A stretch of DNA of 12,797 nt from Candidatus Collierbacteria bacterium (GTDB taxonomy: Bacteria; Patescibacteriota; Microgenomatia; UBA1400; MFAQ01), in assembly GCA_903873735.1 (NCBI GenBank), contig CAIQPO010000056.1:1-12797 (forward strand), in the 5' to 3' direction. Positions 6,855-12,797 of this stretch are shown here, in pieces. The notes under the pieces were generated by a model. It did no database searches, was not told the DNA's origin, and worked only from the letters and a program-made list of their open reading frames with translations. Each line of letters opens with the position of its first letter. The first letter of the stretch is position 1. A program made the translations under genes and the position numbers.

Positions 6855-6884
6855 GAAATAAGAGCATTATTCAGGCCTGTTTTT
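6833..6884 (+). terminator. Rho-independent terminator candidate after B1
   Basis: CAGGCCTGAA (6833-6842) pairs perfectly with TTCAGGCCTG (6870-6879), followed directly by five T (6880-6884). Within the loop, CTTATT (6847-6852) can pair with AATAAG (6857-6862) around ATGA. The 10-bp GC-containing stem plus T-run, 12 nt after the B1 stop, fits an intrinsic terminator. CAGGCCTG is itself an 8-bp palindrome, so each arm could also be a protein-binding site. Confidence 0.65.
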
Positions 6885-6894
6885 GCATTCATAA

Positions 6895-9255
6895 ATGGAT
6901 AACAAACCAACAATACCAGGGATACCAACACCTCCGTCAACACTACCTAAACCAGCCAACACTCCACCGGTAATACCTCCAGTGAATCCGTTGCCAGGTC
7001 CTGTCGACTTACCTCCGATTACTCCTGCAACTAAAGAAGAACCTACTCCTGTAGCGGAGGCTGAAAAGAAGGAGGAGGTCACTGCAACCTCAACTGACAT
7101 TCCAAGTGAGAAAACACCTGTGACTTTGGGTATACCAAACATCCCCACATCACCTTTTTCTACACCAGGAGGAGAGTTATCACCCACCCTAGCACCCACC
7201 CCGAGCACCATTGAGGAGAAAAAAGAAGAAACAAAAGATGTAGTGATGCCAAAAGGTGGAAAAAAGAAGGTACTGCCGGCAATCATGGCGGTAGTAGCAC
7301 TCTTTGTAGTGGCAGGTATTGCTGGCGCTGCTTACTATGTATCAAATCAGTTATCTTCAAGACAGGCTATTGCACCAAATGCCCCCGAAAGCAAACCTAT
7401 GGCTGGAGGAGAGTGTAGTGGTGACTATGGCAATTGTGGATCCTCTTACTGTGTTGCTGGTACTTGTGTAAAGACATGTTGTAAAAAAGGTGCTAATGGG
7501 TACAACTGTTCACTCTACGGGAACTGTTTTACAAGTGCAGATGGTTGTAGTGGATGCGGAGGAAGTGGATCGTCGAGCGGAGGAGGCCCTTCTTGTGGAG
7601 CGGGTAGCAGTGATGGTAAAGCCTGCTCAACTGGGACGGCTGGTGGAGCAAATAACTGTCCCACTAGCCCTTACAATTTTGGCTGTGGTACCCAATGCTG
7701 TTTAAATAACAGAGCTGTTTGTTGCTGTACTGGCTGTTATCCAAACGGAACTGATTGCAGCAAACACTCCTGCAACAATCCTGATACCTGTGACTCAGGG
7801 AAAAGAGATGCTCCTTACACAAAGACATTAACTTTTTCAAAAGCTGGAACAGTTAATATTTTCACCATGAATGGCGGGGCTGGAACTATCACTTTTACTG
7901 GTCCAAAAACTGTAACTGCAAATATTTCTGGTGGCGGTGCTTCTCAAAACGCGACGACTTTTGCTGTAAGTGCAGGCGAAACCTATACCATTAAGGTGAA
8001 GTTTAACTCCGAGTCTAAAGATGCTTATGGATATATTAAGAATAAAGCAGCCACTACTTGCGGACCTTCAAATGCAATTTGTGGAGGAAACTTGGATATT
8101 GCACCTTTAGTTTCGCTGGCGGCCTCAAAGTCTGATGTTTCAGGAATTACGGCAGGTGGACAGCCAGCTAATACCCAATGTTGGGGAGATGCTGAATTGG
8201 GTGACGCTACCCAAGACTATGACTACAATGATTTTGCACTTATTCTTGGATACTCAGGAGTGAGACAAGATTATTGTGCTTCAGCAACTATTGATAAATC
8301 TAGCTTGACTGCTGGACAGTCAGTGAAAATTACTTCAAACTCAAACACAGATGTAAATGGTTTTTATTATGTTGCTTATAACCTGGATAACCTGTATGGC
8401 CCTGGAAACCCCAAACCAATTTGTGTAGGGACGGGTACTGACGCGCAATGTCCATCCGGTGGATCTCCATTAATATTTTCTGACCCTGATAAAACAACTA
8501 AGAGAAAGACAGGAAGTGTCACTATCCCTTATGAATCATTGTTCGTAACTGATAAGCAAACAAATCAAGTGGTCAAGAACGTTCAATTTAACAGCTATTT
8601 CTCTTTAGACAACGGACCTTGGTCGCTTCCAAAGGGTGAGTGTGTAGTGAAGACAGCTGCTGGTCAGTTGTCCTGTGCAGACTTGGTAAATCAAAGTGTG
8701 ACACCTACTAGCGGTAATGCAGGTTTTACAGCAACTGTGGTTTGCGACTTTGGAAGAAATGTAAACTGTGTTCGCCCCTCCGGGTGGGCAAACTGCACCT
8801 TCAAATCAGCAAATGGTACAGCTCTTACTTTTGAGTGCACTGCACCAAATGCATCTTTCACAAGTAAGTGCAGCTTGTTCCAGACGCCTGAGTGTGGGGT
8901 AGCGCCTGCAATATGTGAGCAGAAGTCTGTACCAGTAACAATAAATACCATTGCTGGTCCCGCTTGTACTCAGGTAGAGGGTGCCGTGAAAGACAGTACA
9001 GGTAAGTGGAATAGAATCAAGAAAGAGGATATTGCAAAGAATGTAAAGATGAGTGACACAATTAGACTACTGGCCATCGGAAACAACACCACTACAAAAG
9101 TTAGATTTAAGGTAGTGGGACCTGATGGAAAGGCTGTATTTACTCCAGAGTGGAAAGATGGATTACAAGGGTCTGGAGATTTGGCAGGAACATACTATGT
9201 GGAACTTGCAATTACTAAGTCGGGAGAGTACTCCTTCGAAGCACAGGTACAATGA
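6895..9255 (+). CDS. Module protein A2: membrane-anchored, cysteine-rich modular surface protein
   Basis: This 786-residue paralogue of A1 has a much longer cytoplasmic part: residues 1-125 are Pro/Thr/Glu-rich and end in a basic patch (KGGKKK). A membrane helix (about 126-149) and the motif IAPNAPESKP (159-168) follow. A cysteine/glycine-rich region (173-299) contains C173-C221, a Ser/Gly linker, and a block with CC and CCC runs (C268-C281). It does not contain the regular six-cysteine repeats of A1. The conserved domain is at 305-453, ending DYDYNDFALILGY. The segment from about 457 to 680 is unlike A1 and has two or more Ig-like parts (SATIDKSSLTAGQSVKITSN; SVTPTSGNAGFTATVVC). A C-terminal Ig-like domain (about 684-786) resembles A1's end. 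An in-frame TAA lies directly before the ATG, so the start cannot be further upstream, and no ribosome binding site is seen. It overlaps B2 by ATGA. Specific function is unknown. Confidence 0.75.
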   Translation: MDNKPTIPGIPTPPSTLPKPANTPPVIPPVNPLPGPVDLPPITPATKEEPTPVAEAEKKEEVTATSTDIPSEKTPVTLGIPNIPTSPFSTPGGELSPTLAPTPSTIEEKKEETKDVVMPKGGKKKVLPAIMAVVALFVVAGIAGAAYYVSNQLSSRQAIAPNAPESKPMAGGECSGDYGNCGSSYCVAGTCVKTCCKKGANGYNCSLYGNCFTSADGCSGCGGSGSSSGGGPSCGAGSSDGKACSTGTAGGANNCPTSPYNFGCGTQCCLNNRAVCCCTGCYPNGTDCSKHSCNNPDTCDSGKRDAPYTKTLTFSKAGTVNIFTMNGGAGTITFTGPKTVTANISGGGASQNATTFAVSAGETYTIKVKFNSESKDAYGYIKNKAATTCGPSNAICGGNLDIAPLVSLAASKSDVSGITAGGQPANTQCWGDAELGDATQDYDYNDFALILGYSGVRQDYCASATIDKSSLTAGQSVKITSNSNTDVNGFYYVAYNLDNLYGPGNPKPICVGTGTDAQCPSGGSPLIFSDPDKTTKRKTGSVTIPYESLFVTDKQTNQVVKNVQFNSYFSLDNGPWSLPKGECVVKTAAGQLSCADLVNQSVTPTSGNAGFTATVVCDFGRNVNCVRPSGWANCTFKSANGTALTFECTAPNASFTSKCSLFQTPECGVAPAICEQKSVPVTINTIAGPACTQVEGAVKDSTGKWNRIKKEDIAKNVKMSDTIRLLAIGNNTTTKVRFKVVGPDGKAVFTPEWKDGLQGSGDLAGTYYVELAITKSGEYSFEAQVQ
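7807..8253 (+). repeat. Conserved 149-residue domain, copy in A2
   Basis: Residues 305-453 of A2 are the partner of A1 439-587. The alignment is gap-free with 23 differences, mostly conservative. The central NSESKDAYGYIKNKAATTCG and the final DYDYNDFALILGY are unchanged. Confidence 0.9.
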
Positions 9256-11246
9256 AAAACAGAAAGAAGATTGTTGCGATTTTATTACTCCTTGTGGTGG
9301 TACTTCTTGGTGGCGCATCTGTATTTGTTGCCTTTAGATTGAACACCCAAAAGCCAGTGGCACCTACCGCTCCCGCAAGTAGACCAAAAGCCGCTGAACA
9401 ATGCTCATCAGTAGGAGGTAACTGCTATGCTGCATCTTGTCCGACTGGAAAAAATGAGTACACTGCCGATGGATGCGGAAGCGGCGAAAAGTGTTGTATT
9501 GGTGAGTGGGTGGGATCTGCTGTCTGCAAATCGACTTTTTTAATAGCAGCACCTGCTTGCGAACCCCGCCCTGCTTGTTTGGATTTACCAAAGAATGCCT
9601 GTAAGCCACCAGAGCCAGCCGGAGGATGGTGCCCATATCTTACTTGTGGAGATGGAAAAACTGCATATAAAGATGTACCAGATAATTCTCCAGGTAGTTA
9701 TCTAATGGATGAGGCAAATAGGATGGCATCGGGAGCAACTCTCAACCCAGGCCAGGTGTTTGTATACAAGATTGGATTTAAGACTGCTTCTCAGGTAACA
9801 GATAGCAAATCTAATGTTGTGGCTAGTGCAACAATTGAGGATGTGCTAGACAGTAGACTTACGTTTGTCGATGCAGTGGACCAGTGTACAGTGACCGGAA
9901 ATAAAGTTTCTTGTATCGTTGACAAGACTATGGCAGCAGCCGATAGCAAGGTAGCCTTTAGAGTAAAGGTAAAAGAAGATTCTAGTGAGGGGATTTTGCC
10001 AAATGTAGCTACAATTTCTTCTAGTTACTCTGACACTTCCGGCGCAGTTGGCAGCGCAACTAGTAAAACAATGTGTTTTGGGGACTTAAATGTGGCAATC
10101 GCTCCAACGGTTAAGATATCATGCAAAAAGAAATCAACTCTCAATGAGGCTGGAACGGGAATTATCTCTTCAATAGGAAAGAGTCAGGTATTTACCTACT
10201 CTATGGATATTGCTAACACTGGCAACGCTCCTGCTCCAGAGGTAATTGTGACTGATAAGCTGGCAGAAGGAAAACTAGTATTTGTGGAAAGTGCCTCCGG
10301 ATGTACATTTGATGAGGCTACAAAAACGGTTAGCTGTAAGCTAAGTCTTAACGCCAATGAAACCAAGAAAGTATCCTTTAAGGTAAAGACGGCTGCAGAT
10401 GTAACAGATGGAGAGATGATTGAAAACAAAGCAATTGCTAAAGCTGGTACCTCTACTGATACAACAACCGGATCGGAATGTGCTAAAGACATATCGGTAG
10501 CCCTACCCAACCTAACGGCAACCAAGAAGGCCTACAGGGACAATACAAACAATAAGGCAGGAGAATACCATCTGACGGATGTCATTGACACTGTCTCCAA
10601 GAATCAAACTTTTGTTTATGCCATTGATATAACCAACAGTGGTACTGGTACTGCATCAGGAATTAACATTAATGACCCGCTATCTGGTGAAGGACAGGAT
10701 CAGCTAAGTTTTGTTGACAAGGACACGAGGTGTGAATGGGCTGTAAATGAAAAACTTGTAAAATGCACAATGGATCTTAAGCCTGGAGAGTCTTCCAGAA
10801 TTGCTTTCAGAGCCAAAGTATCTGACTCTGTTGCCAATGGAGCTGTAATTAAGAATATAGGTAAGGTATCTCATCAAGGAACTGATATTGATGTAACTAA
10901 AGATCTGACGGTGAGTACCGTAGTGGCCTGCAACCATACTTGCACAACTGATGCAGAGTGCGAAAGCGGCTTTGTGTGTGAAACAACTGCCAAGAAATGC
11001 AGAAAGCCAGATTGTACAAGTGCTGATAGTTGTGTCTGTCCTGCGACCATTACAGAAGCTCCTAGATCTACCCCAAGGCCTACTGCAGTGGCGACAGCGG
11101 CACCAACAAGAAGACCCACCGCGGAACCCACCGAAGAGCCTGTGGAAGAAGAATTACCTGACACGGGAATATTGGATTTGCCAGGAGTAGCAATATTTGG
11201 AGGAGGCTTGCTGCTCGCAGTGGTAGGAATTCTACTAGCACTGTAA
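9252..11246 (+). CDS. Module protein B2: DUF11-repeat surface protein with LPDTG C-terminal anchor
   Basis: This 664-residue paralogue of B1 has the same domain order. It has a basic N-terminus with a membrane helix (about 7-27) and VAPTAPASRPKA (36-47). The six-cysteine module is C51, C58, C63, C75, C81, C82. The Cys/Pro block (ACEPRPACLD, 102-111; GWCPYLTC, 125-132) follows. Three DUF11-like repeats (about 150-280, 288-417, 420-555) carry Cys pairs C212/C221, C351/C362 and C494/C505. The eight-cysteine module (560-596) has spacing identical to B1. A shorter Thr/Pro/Glu stalk (599-633) leads to a true LPxTG motif, LPDTG (635-639), then a hydrophobic helix ending in LLAL with no charged tail. 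It starts by ATGA overlap with A2. The next gene begins 10 nt after the stop. It is expected to be N-in, anchored at both ends unless cut at LPDTG. No sortase gene is in the window. Confidence 0.8.
   Translation: MKNRKKIVAILLLLVVVLLGGASVFVAFRLNTQKPVAPTAPASRPKAAEQCSSVGGNCYAASCPTGKNEYTADGCGSGEKCCIGEWVGSAVCKSTFLIAAPACEPRPACLDLPKNACKPPEPAGGWCPYLTCGDGKTAYKDVPDNSPGSYLMDEANRMASGATLNPGQVFVYKIGFKTASQVTDSKSNVVASATIEDVLDSRLTFVDAVDQCTVTGNKVSCIVDKTMAAADSKVAFRVKVKEDSSEGILPNVATISSSYSDTSGAVGSATSKTMCFGDLNVAIAPTVKISCKKKSTLNEAGTGIISSIGKSQVFTYSMDIANTGNAPAPEVIVTDKLAEGKLVFVESASGCTFDEATKTVSCKLSLNANETKKVSFKVKTAADVTDGEMIENKAIAKAGTSTDTTTGSECAKDISVALPNLTATKKAYRDNTNNKAGEYHLTDVIDTVSKNQTFVYAIDITNSGTGTASGININDPLSGEGQDQLSFVDKDTRCEWAVNEKLVKCTMDLKPGESSRIAFRAKVSDSVANGAVIKNIGKVSHQGTDIDVTKDLTVSTVVACNHTCTTDAECESGFVCETTAKKCRKPDCTSADSCVCPATITEAPRSTPRPTAVATAAPTRRPTAEPTEEPVEEELPDTGILDLPGVAIFGGGLLLAVVGILLAL
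9402..9497 (+). other. Beta-defensin-like six-cysteine module in B2
   Basis: Residues 51-82 are spaced C-x6-C-x4-C-x11-C-x5-CC, with GGN before the second cysteine, SCP at the third and a glycine-rich turn before CC. This is the closest in the window to the animal beta-defensin framework. Confidence 0.55.
10929..11039 (+). other. Eight-cysteine pre-stalk module in B2 (equivalent at 6425-6535 in B1)
   Basis: Both copies have the spacing C-x3-C-x5-C-x5-C-x6-C-x4-C-x5-C-x-C with no length change. Shared residues include the acidic ECxSG, TTAxKCRK and the final CxCPAT. It sits between the last DUF11-like repeat and the stalk. Confidence 0.8.
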
Positions 11247-11250
11247 AATC

Positions 11251-11256
11251 GGTGAT
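11251..11256 (+). promoter_or_regulatory. Shine-Dalgarno-like GGTGAT favouring a TTG start
   Basis: GGTGAT matches the distal part of the consensus AGGAGGTGAT and lies 6 nt before TTG at 11263. It directly abuts the GTG at 11257. This spacing favours TTG 11263 (product two residues shorter), but GTG cannot be excluded. Confidence 0.4.
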
Positions 11257-12270
11257 GTGAAATTGAAAAACATAATTGAGATAACCCCGGTCAGGAACTA
11301 TTTGGCTGGGGTTTTGGTATACGGCTTGGCTTATCTTGCTTTTGATAGATTAAAGTTTTACGACTATTTAGGGGTAGATACACTGTTGATACTTAAGAGA
11401 CTGTTTCAGGCATATCTGGTCTTGGGATATCCAATAAATTTACTGTCTAAACCTGAAAGGAGCAAACCTGTAATAATTCTGCAGGCATTATTAAAACTTC
11501 CGGCTCAAATAAAGCACTTTTCATATAGCTTTTTAGGCAAAGATAGTAAGTCACCCTGGTCGGAGGAAGAGAAAATTGTAGTTCGCTTTGGTATTGTAAA
11601 GATGTTTTATGCTCCGCTTATGATTAGTTTTTTTATGGGAAATTTCAGTTCCATAAGGGAAATGCTTAATCCTGAAAGCATCCTGTCTCTCTTCACTGAC
11701 TTCAGATATAGCTATAACAAGATATTGACTCTGATGTTTGCAATTGACACTCTTGTTTTTGCATTTGGATATGTTTTTGAGGCGGGTTTCTTGAAAAATA
11801 AAATTAAAACCGTTGAGCCGACAATTATTGGGTGGGTAGTGGCTCTGGCTACTTATCCTCCATTTAATTCAACGACTAATAAACTTTTTGGATGGTATTC
11901 AAGCGAGTATTTCTTCTTTCCTGATCCAGTGGTGGATTATCCTCTAAAAGTAATGGTTGTTTTAGGCATTGGTCTTTATTTATGGGCAACTCTATCATTG
12001 GGAACAAAAGCCTCAAATCTCACAAACAGAGGAATTGTAAAGACGGGAGCTTATAAATATATTAGGCATCCTGCATATGCAGGCAAACTCTTTTCGTGGT
12101 GGTTAATGATGCTTCCAAACTTATCGATAGTAGCTATAATTTCAATTTCTTGCTGGACAATGATTTATTACTTGAGAGCTATTACAGAAGAAAAACACTT
12201 AATCACTGATCCAGACTACAAAGAGTATGTTAAAGAAACTCCATATAGATTTATACCAGGAATAGTATGA
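11257..12270 (+). CDS. Integral membrane methyltransferase, isoprenylcysteine/phospholipid methyltransferase superfamily
   Basis: This is a 337-residue polytopic membrane protein. The N-terminal two thirds hold several hydrophobic segments, at about 13-29, 41-60, 111-128, 154-176, 187-201 and 228-248. The C-terminal part has the family signature: GIVKTGAYKYIRHPAYAG with RHP at 270-272, then a membrane hairpin (about 279-303), then a conserved acidic pair in RAITEEKHL (E311, E312), DPDYKEYV and a final Arg before IPG. In ICMT/PEMT-type enzymes these bind S-adenosylmethionine and shape the active site near the membrane. The substrate cannot be told, and a lipid or polyprenyl compound is more likely than a protein in a bacterium. 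The start is GTG 11257 or TTG 11263. It lies 10 nt after B2 and overlaps the FAD oxidoreductase by ATGA, so these two are one unit. The N-terminal extension is long compared with small bacterial members (about 150-200 residues). Confidence 0.75.
   Translation: MKLKNIIEITPVRNYLAGVLVYGLAYLAFDRLKFYDYLGVDTLLILKRLFQAYLVLGYPINLLSKPERSKPVIILQALLKLPAQIKHFSYSFLGKDSKSPWSEEEKIVVRFGIVKMFYAPLMISFFMGNFSSIREMLNPESILSLFTDFRYSYNKILTLMFAIDTLVFAFGYVFEAGFLKNKIKTVEPTIIGWVVALATYPPFNSTTNKLFGWYSSEYFFFPDPVVDYPLKVMVVLGIGLYLWATLSLGTKASNLTNRGIVKTGAYKYIRHPAYAGKLFSWWLMMLPNLSIVAIISISCWTMIYYLRAITEEKHLITDPDYKEYVKETPYRFIPGIV
11283..11315 (+). terminator. Possible hairpin plus T-run within the start of the methyltransferase gene
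   Basis: AACCCC (11283-11288) pairs with GGGGTT (11308-11313). With G-U pairs the stem can extend inward to about 11 bp (11289-11293 with 11303-11307), and TTTT covers 11312-11315. The T-run is short and partly inside the stem, so termination strength is doubtful. It may act as an attenuator or be chance. Confidence 0.25.
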
Positions 12271-12797
12271 TCAAAAAGATTAGGGTAGCAATTATTGGCG
12301 GTGGTTATACCGGCTTGGCAGCCGCAGTAAAGCTGAGCGACTTGGGAATGAGAGTGACTATATTTGAGTCAGGCAAGTCTTCAGGCGGATTAGCTCGTAG
12401 TTTTTTGGGTAGTTTTTGGAAGTGGCCTTTGGAAATTTTTTATCACCATATCTTTACTGGCGACCGAGAAATATTGTCTATGGCCAAGAAGGTGGGGGCT
12501 AAGGTCTTGATTTTAGAGCCAAAAACAAATAGCTTCATAAACAATCAGGAGATGCAATTAGACTCTCCCCTTTCTGTTATTAAGTTTAGAGCAATAAGTT
12601 TATTATCTAGATTTAGAATGGGATTGGGGCTATTAATTTTGAAAACAATTCCAAATGGATTGTTTTTGGAAAAATTTACTGTTTCCAAATTACTGCCGAT
12701 ACTTATTGGTAGAGAGAGCTATCGGGTCATTTGGGAAAAGCTAATGAGTTCGAAGTTTGGACCATGGAAAGATGAAGTAAACATGGCCTGGTTTTGG
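12267..12797 (+). CDS. FAD-dependent oxidoreductase of the amine oxidase / phytoene desaturase-like group, 3' partial
   Basis: The frame is open from ATG 12267 to the window end (177 codons, no stop), so the C-terminal part is missing. The N-terminus is a classic dinucleotide-binding fold: a hydrophobic strand, GGGYTGLAAAVKLSDLG, then VTIFE with the ribose-binding Glu, and GGLARSF, the second motif seen in NAD(P)/FAD oxidoreductases of the amine-oxidase/protoporphyrinogen-oxidase/UGM-like group. The stretch EIFYHHIFTGDREILSMAKKVG resembles a subgroup of these proteins often found beside glycosyltransferase or lipid genes. It starts by ATGA overlap with the methyltransferase, with a weak AGGA (12258-12261) 5 nt before the ATG. 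The substrate is unknown. Pairing with a membrane methyltransferase suggests modification of a polyprenyl or envelope lipid, which is inference only. Confidence 0.8.
   Translation, partial: MIKKIRVAIIGGGYTGLAAAVKLSDLGMRVTIFESGKSSGGLARSFLGSFWKWPLEIFYHHIFTGDREILSMAKKVGAKVLILEPKTNSFINNQEMQLDSPLSVIKFRAISLLSRFRMGLGLLILKTIPNGLFLEKFTVSKLLPILIGRESYRVIWEKLMSSKFGPWKDEVNMAWFW

Noticed and set aside
6232..6867. Long reverse-strand open frame (211 codons) opposite the end of B1
   Set aside because: It is antisense to the Thr/Pro stalk and DUF11 repeat. Its Val/Gly/Ala-rich translation is the usual mirror of Thr-Pro codons, and the + frame has clear paralogue conservation.
2361..11246. TGA recoding (as in some CPR lineages, where TGA encodes Gly)
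   Set aside because: TGA ends several genes here at sensible positions (ATGA overlaps) and never falls inside the clear coding frames, so the standard bacterial code fits.

Overview
The window reads as chromosome from a Candidate Phyla Radiation (Patescibacteria) bacterium, most likely of the Microgenomates/Woesebacteria kind. This is inferred from gene style, not from a marker gene. The signs are a moderately AT-rich genome, standard stop codons with TGA used as a real stop, a PilO-type pilus gene beside a surface-protein cluster, and very large membrane-anchored proteins built from Thr-Pro linkers, cysteine-rich modules and DUF11-type repeats. All eight genes lie on the + strand with almost no spacing. 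No RNA gene, transposon, CRISPR array or replication origin was seen.

Layout. (1) 1-2282: the end of a type IV pilus assembly operon, with a PilO-like protein (5' end cut by the window), a small single-pass membrane protein, and a multi-domain surface protein (FN3-like, carboxypeptidase-regulatory-like and Ig-like domains, Thr-Pro stalk, LVETG plus C-terminal membrane segment). (2) 2361-11246: two copies of a two-gene module, A1-B1 and A2-B2. Each A gene overlaps its B gene by ATGA. A proteins have a proline-rich cytoplasmic N-terminus, one membrane segment, a cysteine-rich outer region, a nearly invariant 149-residue domain ending in DYDYNDFALILGY, and a C-terminal Ig-like domain. B proteins have an N-terminal membrane segment, a six-cysteine module, three DUF11-like repeats each locked by a Cys pair, an eight-cysteine module, a Thr/Pro/Glu stalk, and an LPxTG-like motif with a terminal hydrophobic helix that ends the protein. 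A palindromic terminator candidate that also contains a good sigma-70-type promoter separates the modules. (3) 11257-12797: a membrane methyltransferase of the isoprenylcysteine/phospholipid methyltransferase superfamily, coupled by ATGA to an FAD-dependent oxidoreductase that runs off the window.

How they may work together. The pilus genes, the stalked surface protein and the duplicated A/B modules all point to the cell envelope and outward display of disulfide-rich, stalk-mounted proteins. The A and B partners are probably made together, and may associate. The most unusual point is that five short modules in A1, B1 and B2 share a six-cysteine spacing (C-x5/6-C-x4-8-C-x11-C-x5/6-CC) very close to that of animal beta-defensins, and two further modules in A1 have a knottin-type order. 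The function of the A/B system is not known from sequence. Adhesion to a host or partner cell is a reasonable but unproven idea. The last two genes look like lipid or polyisoprenoid modification genes, and their link to the surface proteins is only by position.
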